A DNA stretch of 64,000 nucleotides from Lichenicoccus sp965213775 (GCA_965213775.1 CBDCAC010000005.1:620001-684000); one strand, 5' to 3'. Counted from the first letter of the stretch, positions 32,765 to 41,680 are shown. Translations and numbers: made by a program. The notes: a model not told the origin generated them from the sequence alone.

Positions 32765-33901
32765 TCACCTGGCGGCGATCCAGGCGTCGAAGCGGCGTTG
32801 CAGGGCCACCAGATGCTCGGCCCAGAACGTATCGTCCATCATCAGGGCGGCATGACGCTGAACCGCACCGTCACCGGCTACCGGCGCGGCCGCGTAGGCG
32901 GTCAGGAAGGCGGACCGGTGCGCGGGGTCGGTCAGGAAGCGGAGCAGGCGCTGCGCCAGGGCGCGCTGCTCCGGCGTGGTCTCGCGCGGCATCGCCCAGC
33001 CCAGGTTCATGCCCAGGCTCTGCGCCCACTGGGTGTCGAAGCTGCGGTGCCCGGCCTGATCGGCGACTGCGATCTCGCCATCCGGCGCGCTGGTCATCAG
33101 CACGGCACCGCTCTCGATGATCTGCACCGCCTCGGAGGGGGTATTCCACCAGACGATGTAGGGCTTCAGCTGGTCCAGCTTGCGGAACGCCCGGTCGAGC
33201 CCGTCGCTGCTGGAGAGGGTGCGGTAGACGTCGGCGGGGGCGACGCCGTCGGCCATCAGCGCGATCTCCAGCGTGCTGCGCGGCCCGCGCCGCAGGCCGC
33301 GCTTGCCGGGACGTCGCGCGACGTCCCAGAAATCCGACCAGGTCGGCGCCACCTCGATCCGGCTCCTGTCCCAGGCCAGCACCAGGTTCATCGGCCAGCC
33401 GTTGACGCCGCAGGCCTGACCCGGGCTGTCCGGCGCCTGATCGGCCGGATCGAGGGTTAGCGGCGTGGGGAGCAGCAATCCTTCCCGGCAGCCGACCCGC
33501 AGCGGCGCCTCCTCCATCAGCACGACATCAGGATCATCATCGGCGCTGCTCTTGGCGGCGGCATCCGGCTGCCGGTCCTGCGCCCGCTTCTGCAGGGTGG
33601 CGAGCGCGCCGTCCCAGCTCTGCAGTCGCAGCCGCACCCCGCTCTGCTGGCTGAACGGCGCGAACAGCGTATTCTGCTGCGTCTCCTGCAGGCCGCCGCC
33701 AAGAGAGGCGACGGTCAATTCCTGCGCCGGCGCATGGGATGCAGACGGCTTCGCCGCGCGCGCCTCCACGGCCGGCCGCGCGATATCTTGGGCGACCGCG
33801 GCCATAGACCAGCCGAGCAGCAGGCCCGGCCCGAGGATGCAGGCGGCCACCGCTCGGATGTTGAAGGCTCGGAACTCAAGGCTGCGGCTCAGGGAGTGCA
33901 A
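32765..33901 (-). CDS. Periplasmic solute-binding protein, spermidine/putrescine-type
   Basis: 378 residues if started at TTG 33901, where GAGAGAAAG precedes; GTG at 33916 is an alternative and the frame is open to 34006. A signal peptide covers about residues 12-38 (AVAACILGPGLLLGWSMAAVAQD). The mature part resembles PotD-like proteins (LTVASLGGGLQETQQ, GWPMNLVLAWD, WSDFWDVARRPGKRGL, YIVWWNT). The gene lies between the degenerate ATPase and the mini-permease, in the order of an ABC uptake operon. The 230 bases before it hold no gene; the substrate is unknown. Confidence 0.82.
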   Translation of the reverse strand: MHSLSRSLEFRAFNIRAVAACILGPGLLLGWSMAAVAQDIARPAVEARAAKPSASHAPAQELTVASLGGGLQETQQNTLFAPFSQQSGVRLRLQSWDGALATLQKRAQDRQPDAAAKSSADDDPDVVLMEEAPLRVGCREGLLLPTPLTLDPADQAPDSPGQACGVNGWPMNLVLAWDRSRIEVAPTWSDFWDVARRPGKRGLRRGPRSTLEIALMADGVAPADVYRTLSSSDGLDRAFRKLDQLKPYIVWWNTPSEAVQIIESGAVLMTSAPDGEIAVADQAGHRSFDTQWAQSLGMNLGWAMPRETTPEQRALAQRLLRFLTDPAHRSAFLTAYAAAPVAGDGAVQRHAALMMDDTFWAEHLVALQRRFDAWIAAR

Positions 33902-34134
33902 CTTTCTCTCTAACACCAGATCGGGGCCACGTCGCCCGGTTCGAACCCCCGCAGGCGGCCGCCGCCTAGAGGATCCCGTGTCCTGTCCCGCTGTGCGATT
34001 TTGCACGCGAGTCCCGCGCGGAGCAGACCACTATCCCGTTGATAGACGAATGTCCGCCGAGCATCGGAAGTCCGCGGCATTTCTGCCCGGCTACACTAGC
34101 GCACTCCGCCAGAGGCCGAAACTGCGCGGATGCG

Positions 34135-35265
34135 TCAGCCATCCTGCGCGAAGGCCACCGCGTGAGCCGCCTGCCAGGCGAGCAGGGCAGGCCGGTCCGG
34201 GTGCAATCCGGAGGTCGGCTGCGAGGCCGGGCGGCGCACCAGGAACTCGCCGCCGCCGGCCAGCCGGAAGCGCAGTCGCAGATGGTCTCCCAGATGCACC
34301 ATGTCGCTCAGCGTGCCGCGCAGCGCGCCGGCATCCAGCATGTCGGTGCGCAGGCTCTCGCCGCCGTCGCGGACGAAGGCGATCGCCACCCGTTCCGGGC
34401 GGACGCACACGACGCAGGCAGCACCCGGCGCGAGGCCGCCCGCATCCATCGCCTCGACGCTCGGCCCGACGCTCAGCCGCACCCGTGCCACGTCGTCCTC
34501 CACCCACTCCACCCTGCCGGTGAGGCTGTTCGCCTCGCCGAAGCCGGTGGCGACGCGCTCGTCCGACGGGCGGTCCAGCAGTTCGGCGGCGGTGCCGATC
34601 TGGCGCAGCGACCATCCTTCCAGGATCCCGATCCGCTCGCCCATCATCAGCGCCTCCTCGCGGTCGCGGGTGACGAGCAGCAGCGTCAGGCCGCGCGCCC
34701 GCGCCAGCCGACGCAGCAACTGGTGCGTCGCGCGTCGCGGTGCCGGGTCGAGCTCGCCGAGCGGATCGTCCAGCAGCAGCACCGCGGGATCCGAAACCAG
34801 GATGCGGGCCAGAGATGCACGGAACGCCTCGGCGCTGTCGAGGCGAGCCGGCCGCCGGTCGGCCTGCGCCTCGAGCCCCGTCAGCGCCAGCGCCTGTCGC
34901 ACCCGATGCCCGCGCTCGGGCTCGCGCACCCGCGACACCGTCAGCGGGAACGCCACGTTGCGGTACACGCTCAGATGCCCGAACAGCGGATCGCGGCTCG
35001 AGATCACTCCGATCCGACGCTCCGCCGGGGGCAGGGCGGTGACGTCGTGGCCCTCGACCAGCACCCGCCCCGACGCTGGCGATCCGTGGCCGGCGAGCTG
35101 GTCGACCAGCGACGACGCCTCCGCCGGGCGCTGCGTCAGCAGCGCGACGCACTCGCCGGCGGCCATCGTGAGGCACAAGCCACCCGGCTCGAGCGCCACG
35201 TCGCCGGTCGGCCGCAGCCCGTGCAGCGCGAGCCGCGGCGGCCCGCCGGACGGGGGCGGGCTCAT
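34135..35265 (-). CDS. Degenerate ABC transporter ATPase (PotA/FbpC fold, catalytic motifs lost)
   Basis: 376 residues. It aligns along its length with PotA/FbpC ATPases, including the C-terminal TOBE region (ANSLTGRVEWVE..., VRPERVAI). Yet every catalytic motif is changed: Walker A reads TQRPAEAS at 44-51 (Lys to Ala50), the Q-loop Gln is Ser90, the signature is LDSAE at 142-146, the Walker B Glu is Asp167, and the H-loop His is Arg200 (VTRD). The D-loop LGELD remains. The frame is intact, so this is no ordinary pseudogene. ATP hydrolysis is unlikely; a structural or regulatory role, or early decay, is possible. Gene order with the binding protein and mini-permease is that of an uptake operon. 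Confidence 0.8.
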   Translation of the reverse strand: MSPPPSGGPPRLALHGLRPTGDVALEPGGLCLTMAAGECVALLTQRPAEASSLVDQLAGHGSPASGRVLVEGHDVTALPPAERRIGVISSRDPLFGHLSVYRNVAFPLTVSRVREPERGHRVRQALALTGLEAQADRRPARLDSAEAFRASLARILVSDPAVLLLDDPLGELDPAPRRATHQLLRRLARARGLTLLLVTRDREEALMMGERIGILEGWSLRQIGTAAELLDRPSDERVATGFGEANSLTGRVEWVEDDVARVRLSVGPSVEAMDAGGLAPGAACVVCVRPERVAIAFVRDGGESLRTDMLDAGALRGTLSDMVHLGDHLRLRFRLAGGGEFLVRRPASQPTSGLHPDRPALLAWQAAHAVAFAQDG

Positions 35266-35328
35266 GGCCCTGCTGCAACTTGTCCGGTAGCACCGCGTTG
35301 CTGACTGGTTGACGGGTGGGGGAAGATC

Positions 35329-35598
35329 ATGGCTGTTTCCGACAAGGCGAAGGACGTCGCGCAGGATACCCAGGAACAGCTTCAGTCCCTACGCGTGATG
35401 GTCGAGCAGCTGCTCAATGAGCGGGTGACGCCTGCGCTGGCCGATGTGGCAGGCAAGGCGGAAACCGCCGTCAGCAGCGCGCGCGACCTGACCAACACCC
35501 AGGTCGCCAACGTCTCCGAGAAGGTTCGCGGCAAGCCTCTCATCGCGATCGCCATCTCGACCGCGGTCGGCTATCTGCTCGGTCGCATTTCGCGCTAG
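35329..35598 (+). CDS. DUF883/ElaB-YqjD family membrane-anchored protein
   Basis: 89 residues. A long amphipathic helix (about residues 5-68) is followed by one C-terminal membrane segment PLIAIAISTAVGYLLGRISR, the layout of the ElaB/YqjD family, which in E. coli anchors to the inner membrane and binds ribosomes in stationary phase. The YqjE-like gene follows after 11 bases, as in the yqjD-yqjE pair. GGGGGAAGATC precedes the ATG. Confidence 0.85.
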   Translation: MAVSDKAKDVAQDTQEQLQSLRVMVEQLLNERVTPALADVAGKAETAVSSARDLTNTQVANVSEKVRGKPLIAIAISTAVGYLLGRISR

Positions 35599-35609
35599 GC
35601 GTCCGGATC

Positions 35610-36062
35610 TTGAAGCTCGTCGACCACGGCAAGGCTGCCGCGTCCGCGGAGGTGCAGCGGCTGCAGCGCGTGGCGCTGCGCTACGCGATGCGCCTGGCGT
35701 TTCTCGTCGTGGCAGCCCTGTTCGGGCTGTTCACCCTGATGGCGGCACACGTGCTGCTCTGGATGATCTGCTACGGGCCCTGGCACACCGGCAAGGTCTG
35801 GGCGTCGCTGATCGTGCTCGGCGTCGACGCCCTGTTCACCCTGATCTTCGTCGTGCTGGGACGCGGCCGGCCGGCCGGTGCGGTGGAGATCGAGGCCAGG
35901 ATGCGTCGCGACCGCGACCTCGCGGCGATGCGAAACGCCTTCGCGATCTCCGCCGTCGCCGCGACGGTGGTCGGTCCCGCCGGCCGCATGGCCGGACGCG
36001 GGTTGTGGGGGCTGTTGCGTGACAGGCGTCGTCGTCGCAAGGATGGCTACTACTCACGCTGA
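35610..36062 (+). CDS. YqjE-like phage-holin-superfamily membrane protein
   Basis: 150 residues starting at TTG 35610. Two membrane segments (about residues 29-52 and 62-84) are followed by a basic cytoplasmic tail rich in Arg. The arrangement after a DUF883 gene fits the YqjE/DUF1469 family, small stress-associated membrane proteins of unclear role. Its 3' end overlaps that of the convergent fliJ by 9 bases. Confidence 0.75.
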   Translation: MKLVDHGKAAASAEVQRLQRVALRYAMRLAFLVVAALFGLFTLMAAHVLLWMICYGPWHTGKVWASLIVLGVDALFTLIFVVLGRGRPAGAVEIEARMRRDRDLAAMRNAFAISAVAATVVGPAGRMAGRGLWGLLRDRRRRRKDGYYSR

Positions 36063-36476
36063 GCGGTTACGGCCGCCGATATCGTCCATCTCCTGCTGCG
36101 CCTTGCGATCGCGGCGCTGACCTTCCTCTTCGCGCCGCTTCTCCACGAGCAGCTCGACCGCGCGGTGCGCCGCGCGCGCGAGACCGAGGACCACCCGGGC
36201 ACGGTCGACCTCGCCGCAGGCCTCCTGTTCGGCCAGACCGGCGGTCTCGATGGCGCGGCGACCCACCGGCAGCCATCGTGCGAAGGCATCCACCGCCTCA
36301 TCGCCGTGCGCCAGATCGAGCGCAGCCACCGTCTCCGCCGCGTAGCGCGTCTCCTCCGCTTCCCGTCTCGCCTGTGCCTGCTGCTGCACGCGTAGCGCAT
36401 CCGCGACCGCGCGCTGCGCTTCGTCCAGGTGGTTCCGCCTGATGCGCAGCAGGGTAGCGAGGCTGTCGCCGCTCAC
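36054..36476 (-). CDS. fliJ: Flagellar export protein FliJ-like
   Basis: 140 residues, nearly all predicted coiled coil with charged heptads, the usual appearance of FliJ, the central stalk of the FliI ATPase ring and chaperone-escort factor. Sequence identity of FliJ is always low, so the call rests on length, coiled coil and the 4-base ATGA overlap with fliI. It converges on the YqjE-like gene. Confidence 0.8.
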   Translation of the reverse strand: MSGDSLATLLRIRRNHLDEAQRAVADALRVQQQAQARREAEETRYAAETVAALDLAHGDEAVDAFARWLPVGRRAIETAGLAEQEACGEVDRARVVLGLARAAHRAVELLVEKRREEEGQRRDRKAQQEMDDIGGRNRSA

Positions 36477-37852
36477 GACCGCACCGTCGCGTCGAGCGCC
36501 CTCGCCAGACGATGGAACGCGTCGTCCAGCTCCAGCCTGTCGTCGCGGCCCTGGCGCAGCATCTGCTCGATCCGGGGCGCCAGCAGCACCGCCTCGTCGA
36601 CCGCCGGATCGCTGCCGGCGCGATAGGCGCCCAGCCTGACCATGTCCGCCATGTCGGCATGAAGCGCCAGCACCTGACGGGCCTTGCGGGTCAGCACGTT
36701 CTCGCTGGCGGCGTTGCAGCCGGGCACCGCGCGCGACAGCGAACGGAGCACGTCGACCGCAGGATAGCGGCCGCTCTCGCCGATCTTGCGATCCATCACC
36801 ACGTGACCGTCGAGGATGCCGCGCACGGCGTCCGCCACCGGCTCGTTATGGTCGTCGCCCTCGACGAGCACGGTGAAGAGCGCCGTGATATGGCCGGCAC
36901 TGCCGTCCGGGAGCACCGGTCCGGGTCCGGCACGCTCGAGCAGACGCGGCAGCTCGGCGAACACGCTCGGCGGGTAGCCTCGCGTCGCGGGCGGCTCGCC
37001 GCTCGACAGGCCGATCTCGCGCAGGGCCAGGCAGAAGCGCGTCACGCTGTCCATCAGCAGCAGCACGGACTTGCCCTGGTCGCGGAAATGCTCGGCGACG
37101 GTCATCGCGGCGTAGGCCGCCTCGCGGCGCATCAGCGGAGGCGTGTCGGAGGTGGCGACGATGACCACGGAACGGGCGAGGCCTTCCGCGCCGAGATCGT
37201 CCTCGATGAATTCCCGCACTTCCCGGCCGCGCTCGCCGACCAGCGAGATGACGGCGACGTCGCACTCGGTGTGCCGGGCGAGCATCGAGAGCAGTGTCGA
37301 CTTGCCGACGCCCGAGCCCGCGAACAGCCCGAGACGCTGGCCGGTGCGGCAGGTGGTGAATAGGTTCATCACCTCGACGCCGAGGTCGATGCGCGGTCCC
37401 AGCCTGGCACGCAGGGTCGCCTCGGGAGGTCCGGCGCGCACCGGGCGCGACACCGCACCGACCGGCAGACGACCCTTGCCGTCCATCGGCCGCCCGAGCG
37501 GATCCAGCACGCGGCCGAGCCACCCGTCGGTCGGCGCGAGGCGGCCGGGAAGGCTGGCGGCGCCGACGGCGAAGGTGGCGCTGCCTCCCGGACCGATCCC
37601 GTCGAGCGATCCGTACGCCATGGCTTGCGCGGCATTGTTGCGGAAGCCCACGATCTCCGCCGGCACGGCGTGCGCGTCGCGACCGCGCAGCATGATCCGG
37701 TCACCCACCGAGACGTGACGGTCGAGCCCGCAGATCTCGACCGCGAGACCACTGATTGCGGAGACTTGTCCGACGACGACGCAGGCTGGACGCTCGGACA
37801 GCGACGAACGCAGCATTTCCAGACGCTCGGACAGCGTGGCCGGTGCGGTCAA
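36473..37852 (-). CDS. fliI: Flagellum-specific ATP synthase FliI
   Basis: 459 residues of the F1-beta-like export ATPase that energises flagellar type III secretion. Walker A is GLFAGSGVGKSTLL near residue 167, Walker B LLLMDSVTRF near 257, and the ERGREVREF motif lies between. The N-terminal beta-barrel domain is present. Downstream fliJ is coupled. The 164 bases upstream are AT-rich and shared with the divergent ctrA, so CtrA control is plausible. Confidence 0.96.
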   Translation of the reverse strand: MTAPATLSERLEMLRSSLSERPACVVVGQVSAISGLAVEICGLDRHVSVGDRIMLRGRDAHAVPAEIVGFRNNAAQAMAYGSLDGIGPGGSATFAVGAASLPGRLAPTDGWLGRVLDPLGRPMDGKGRLPVGAVSRPVRAGPPEATLRARLGPRIDLGVEVMNLFTTCRTGQRLGLFAGSGVGKSTLLSMLARHTECDVAVISLVGERGREVREFIEDDLGAEGLARSVVIVATSDTPPLMRREAAYAAMTVAEHFRDQGKSVLLLMDSVTRFCLALREIGLSSGEPPATRGYPPSVFAELPRLLERAGPGPVLPDGSAGHITALFTVLVEGDDHNEPVADAVRGILDGHVVMDRKIGESGRYPAVDVLRSLSRAVPGCNAASENVLTRKARQVLALHADMADMVRLGAYRAGSDPAVDEAVLLAPRIEQMLRQGRDDRLELDDAFHRLARALDATVRS

Positions 37853-38016
37853 GCAGAGCTCCTCGTTCCAAATCCAGGATCATCCTCGCGCATTACACCC
37901 GCCAGATGCTAACAAAACGTGTGCTTAGTTTTTAAGACACAACTTCTATGAAAATTAATCGACATCTTACAATCTAAGGTGGTAGAAAGGCGTCAGCAAA
38001 ACCGATGGTGGTGACA

Positions 38017-38769
38017 ATGCGTGTCCTGCTCGCTGAGAATGACGTCACGGCTGCCCGGGAGATCTCCCTGATCCTGAAGTCGGCCGGCTTCACCGTCGAC
38101 CACACCGACCAGGGCCGCGAGGCGCTGGAGATGGTGCGACGCTACGACTACGACCTCATCCTGCTCGACCTCATGCTGCCCGACATCGAGGGCTACGAGG
38201 TGGTCCGCCGCCTGCGCGCGGCACGCCTCGCCACCCCGGTGATCGTGCTCTCCGCACTGTGCCGCCCGCAGGCCAAGGTGCGCGCCTTCGCCGTCGGCGC
38301 CGACGACTTCATCACCAAGCCGTTCGACCACGCGGAGCTGGTCGCCCGCATGCAGGCGATCCTGCGGCGCAGCAAAGGCTACAGCGAGCCCACCCTGCGC
38401 GTCGGGCCGCTGCAGCTCAACCTCGACAGCCGCGAGGTCAGCGTCGACCAGCAGCCGGTCCACCTCACCGGCAAGGAATACGCCATCCTCGAGCTGCTGG
38501 TGCTGCGCAAGGGCATGGTGCTCACCAAGGACGCCTTCCTCAACCACCTCTACGGCGGCATGGACGAGCCGGAGATGAAGATCATCGACGTCTTCATCTG
38601 CAAACTGCGCAAGAAACTGCAGAACGCCGGCGCCGGCCACCTCATCAGCACCGTCTGGGGACGCGGATACATGCTGCGCGAGGAAGAGACCCGGGCGGCG
38701 TCGGTCTCCAAGGCGACCGCCACCATGCCGGCCGTCCTCGATCTTGCCGAGACGCTCTCGGCGGCTTGA
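38017..38769 (+). CDS. ctrA: Cell-cycle response regulator CtrA
   Basis: 250 residues from ATG 38017 (MRVLLAEND), the start that matches the family; ATG 38005 is an in-frame alternative. The receiver domain has the phosphoacceptor in LILLDLMLPD and the KPFD lysine; one pocket acid is Asn (AEND). The OmpR-type DNA-binding domain contains the CtrA hallmark LNHLYGGMDEPEMKIIDVFICKLRKKL. A C-terminal extension ends in Ala-Ala, as does the ClpXP degron of Caulobacter CtrA. It controls cell cycle and motility genes in alphaproteobacteria; here it sits between fliI and the rest of the flagellar cluster. Confidence 0.95.
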   Translation: MRVLLAENDVTAAREISLILKSAGFTVDHTDQGREALEMVRRYDYDLILLDLMLPDIEGYEVVRRLRAARLATPVIVLSALCRPQAKVRAFAVGADDFITKPFDHAELVARMQAILRRSKGYSEPTLRVGPLQLNLDSREVSVDQQPVHLTGKEYAILELLVLRKGMVLTKDAFLNHLYGGMDEPEMKIIDVFICKLRKKLQNAGAGHLISTVWGRGYMLREEETRAASVSKATATMPAVLDLAETLSAA

Positions 38770-38794
38770 GGCGGCAGATGCCATGCGACGCGCG

Positions 38795-39688
38795 TCAGAC
38801 GGTGAATTGTTCGACGATGATACGCTCCGACAGGCTCTGGTCGGGGTCGAACAACACCGTCGTGCCGAGGCTGCGATCTTCGCTGACCGCCACCGAGACC
38901 ACGTCCCGCACCTCGGTGAAGTCAGCCACCGCCGCGACCGGCCGCTTGTCGCCTTCCAGGATGTGAAACTCGACGTCGGCGGAGCTCGGCAGCAACGCGC
39001 CGCGCCAGCGCCGCGGCCTGAAGGCGCTGATCGGCGTGAGCGGCAGCAGGTTCGCCGAGAGCGGCACGATCGGTCCATGTGCCGACAGGTTGTAGGCCGT
39101 CGATCCGGCGGGCGTGGATACCAGGATCCCGTCGCAGACCAGTTCGGGAAGTCTCACCCGACCATCGACGAGGATCCTCACCTTGGCCGCCTGACGTGTC
39201 TGGCGGAACAGGAACACGTCGTTCAGCGCGAGCGCCTCTTCGACCAGGCCGGACTGGGTGACCGCATGCATGCGCAGCGGGTGCAGCACGGCGCCCTGCG
39301 AGCGCACCAGCCGCTCCGGCAGGTCTTCCTCCAGCAGCGGGTTCATCAGGAAGCCGACGGAACCGCAGTTGATGCCGTAGACCGGCGTTCCGGCGAGCAG
39401 CACCGTGTGCAAGGTCTCGAGCATGAAGCCGTCGCCGCCGAGGCACACCACGACCTCGGCCTGATCGACCGGAACATTGCCATACCGGTGCTCGAAGCGT
39501 TTCAAGCCCTCCTGGGCCAGGGTGTTCGGGGCAGCCGCGAAGGCGATCCTGCTCAACGAGGTGCCGGGTGGCCAGATCGGGCTGGTGGCGTTCTGTGCCT
39601 GATCGATCGACAGGCCGCCGAGCTCGACGGTCCGGCCCACCGGCGCCTCGTCTGCAGCCTCTCCGCGCGGCGTCCAGGCCTCCGTCAA
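38795..39688 (-). CDS. nadK: NAD kinase
   Basis: 297 residues from TTG 39688, which overlaps the stop of the nitrilase-like gene (TTGA). An in-frame TTG before SRIAFAAAPN, about 46 residues in, would give the more usual family start, so the N terminus is uncertain. The kinase motif GGDGFML and the conserved PAGSTAYNLSAHGPIV are clear. It makes NADP from NAD and ATP. It converges on ctrA with 25 bases between stops. Confidence 0.93.
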   Translation of the reverse strand: MTEAWTPRGEAADEAPVGRTVELGGLSIDQAQNATSPIWPPGTSLSRIAFAAAPNTLAQEGLKRFEHRYGNVPVDQAEVVVCLGGDGFMLETLHTVLLAGTPVYGINCGSVGFLMNPLLEEDLPERLVRSQGAVLHPLRMHAVTQSGLVEEALALNDVFLFRQTRQAAKVRILVDGRVRLPELVCDGILVSTPAGSTAYNLSAHGPIVPLSANLLPLTPISAFRPRRWRGALLPSSADVEFHILEGDKRPVAAVADFTEVRDVVSVAVSEDRSLGTTVLFDPDQSLSERIIVEQFTV

Positions 39689-40521
39689 GACAGGCGCCGG
39701 TGATCCAGCACCGGCATGCCGGCACGCACGCGTTCAGCGTATGCTGGATCCAGGGTGCCACTCGCCCACCCGACACCCGCCGAGGCCCTTGCCACCACCG
39801 TGCCCCACGGGTCGATCAGCATGGAGTTGCCGAAGGTGAGGCGCGGGGCGCCCTGACCGTCCATATGCTGGCCGCAGGTCGCCGACGCGGCGACCCAGCA
39901 CTGGGTCTCGATGGCGCGGGCGCGCAACAAGGTCTCCCAGTGGGCCTGGCCGGTCTCGGCGGTGAACGCCGCCGGCAGCGTGATCAAGGTCGCCCCGGCG
40001 CGACGGAGCTGCAGGAACAGCTCGGGAAAGCGGAGGTCGTAGCAGATCGCGAGGCCGACCCGCAGTGATCCGAGGCCCGCGGTCACCACCGTATCGCCCG
40101 GCGCGAACAGGTCGCTCTCGCGATAGGCCTCTCCGCCGGGTGTCACCACGTCGAACAGGTGGATCTTTCGATATCGTGCCAGCTCCCGGCCGTCGGGCGC
40201 GAAGACGATCGAGGTGTTGCTGATGCGCTCGCCCAGGCGTTCGCCGATCGAGCCGCCGTGGAGGAAGATGCCGGCCTCACGTGCCAGGCCCTGCAGCAGC
40301 CCATACGCGTCACCCCTGCCACCGAGGCCGTCGGGCGTCGGCAGGATCTCGGATGCGGAAAGCTTGATGTCGCGACTTCCACCGAGGCAGGTCCACATCT
40401 CGGGCAGGACGACCAGATCAGGGCTGTCGGCCCGTATGGCCGCGGTCACCAGACGCCGAGCCTGGGCTATATTCTCGCGCTTATCGGCACCGGGGGACAT
40501 CTGGATGACGCTTATCCTCAA
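39685..40521 (-). CDS. Carbon-nitrogen hydrolase (nitrilase superfamily, Nit1/omega-amidase-like)
   Basis: 278 residues. The Glu-Lys-Cys triad is visible: Glu41 in VLPEMW, Lys119 in YRKIHLFD and Cys160 in AICYDLRFPEL. The KIHLFDV and YDLRFPEL contexts match the Nit1/NIT2 branch, which hydrolyses deaminated glutathione or alpha-keto amides; the exact substrate is uncertain. It is coupled to nadK. Confidence 0.88.
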   Translation of the reverse strand: MRISVIQMSPGADKRENIAQARRLVTAAIRADSPDLVVLPEMWTCLGGSRDIKLSASEILPTPDGLGGRGDAYGLLQGLAREAGIFLHGGSIGERLGERISNTSIVFAPDGRELARYRKIHLFDVVTPGGEAYRESDLFAPGDTVVTAGLGSLRVGLAICYDLRFPELFLQLRRAGATLITLPAAFTAETGQAHWETLLRARAIETQCWVAASATCGQHMDGQGAPRLTFGNSMLIDPWGTVVARASAGVGWASGTLDPAYAERVRAGMPVLDHRRLS

Positions 40522-40579
40522 GCACGCGCTCCATGTAGAAGGTCGTCCAACCAGACGGAGTATGCGCGGGGTCCGGCGA

Positions 40580-40792
40580 TCAGGTCGGCTTCGGCTCCGG
40601 AGTACGATCCGGTCCCGGACTCCGAGGGATGAGCCTCAGCAATTCATCGGGAACAGGCTCTTGCAGCGTCCTGTCATACAGGTGCTGGAGACCGGTTTGC
40701 AACCACGTCTCGAAAAGGAGAGCGGCGTAACCGGAAGCCCGGGCTGGAGTTATATCGGCCATCACAGTAACGAAGCGCTCAGCCCACGACAA
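40580..40792 (-). CDS. NepR-like anti-sigma factor, small
   Basis: 70 residues if started at TTG 40792 (GGGAG upstream), or 60 from ATG 40762. The segment LQHLYDRTLQEPVPDELLRLI strongly resembles the core helix of NepR, which sequesters EcfG-type sigma factors of the alphaproteobacterial general stress response until PhyR binds it. NepR is normally next to ecfG and phyR; neither is here, so this copy is an orphan beside flhG. The C-terminal tail is Pro-rich. The call is by motif only. Confidence 0.55.
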   Translation of the reverse strand: MSWAERFVTVMADITPARASGYAALLFETWLQTGLQHLYDRTLQEPVPDELLRLIPRSPGPDRTPEPKPT

Positions 40793-40845
40793 GGTTGCAT
40801 GCTCCCACTGATCAGCACCGAGACGGGCCGAGCATCTCTATCAAA

Positions 40846-41670
40846 TTACTGGTGGCGCAGGCCGTCGGCGATACGGCCCACGTCGAACACTGCCGGCGCA
40901 TTCGGATGGCGCGAGGTGACCGGAACCTGCCTGCGTATCGCATCGCCGACGCTCTGGTCCCTCCTGATGATCCCTGCGAGGGGAGGGGTCGTGCCGAGAA
41001 AATTGCCGCACGCCTTGGCGAGCGTGGCATAGGCCCGCTCGCCGCTGCCGACACTGGTCGCCTGGTTGACGATGATGCGCGCATCCGCCCCCAGTCCATC
41101 GTCTTCAGCGAGGACCTGGCGATCCCGCGCATGCAGCTTCAGCACGGCGTAGGCGTCGGTCAGGGCGGTCGGCTCGTCGGTGGTGACGACGAGGAGCGTG
41201 TCGGCCCAGGCGGCGAGGCGGCGGGTCACGCGGTCGATGCCGGCGCCGAGATCGAGCAGGACCGTGTCGTAGGCCGGGAGCTCGCGCAGCTCGGTCAGCA
41301 TCGCGTCCAACGTGGGGATGGTCAGGCCGGAGAGCACCGACGCGCCCGAGCGCCCGGGCAGGATGCCGAAGCCCGCGCACGCGCCGCCGGGGCCGCCATA
41401 GCGGGAGATCGCCTGCGCCGGTCGCAACCGTCCCGACGCGACATCGGACAGGTCGTGGGTCGGGGTCAAGCCGAGCTGGATGTCGATGTTGGCGAGACCG
41501 AAATCGCCGTCGAACAGCAGCACCCGGGCACCCCGTGTCGCCAGAGTGTGGGCAAGGGTGATCGAGAGCCAGGTCTTGCCCACGCCTCCCTTGCCGGAGG
41601 CGACCGCGATCACATGTCCCGCCTCCGCCCTAGGGCGGGAGTGCGGCAGGCCGGTGAGGATGGTGGTCAT
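40846..41670 (-). CDS. flhG: MinD/ParA-type ATPase FlhG
   Basis: 274 residues. The deviant Walker A motif SGKGGVGKT is near residue 26, and LLFDGDFGLANID and LLDLGAGID follow as in FlhG/YlxH. FlhG limits the number of polar flagella and partners FlhF; the gene starts 10 bases after flhF. Two long loops and the missing C-terminal amphipathic helix of MinD fit FlhG. Confidence 0.9.
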   Translation of the reverse strand: MTTILTGLPHSRPRAEAGHVIAVASGKGGVGKTWLSITLAHTLATRGARVLLFDGDFGLANIDIQLGLTPTHDLSDVASGRLRPAQAISRYGGPGGACAGFGILPGRSGASVLSGLTIPTLDAMLTELRELPAYDTVLLDLGAGIDRVTRRLAAWADTLLVVTTDEPTALTDAYAVLKLHARDRQVLAEDDGLGADARIIVNQATSVGSGERAYATLAKACGNFLGTTPPLAGIIRRDQSVGDAIRRQVPVTSRHPNAPAVFDVGRIADGLRHQ

Positions 41671-41680
41671 GAACGGAGGC

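Noticed and set aside
33935..33951. T-arm-like GGGTTCGAACC on the minus strand, possible tRNA remnant
   Set aside because: No acceptor, D or anticodon arms could be built around it, so it is most likely chance.
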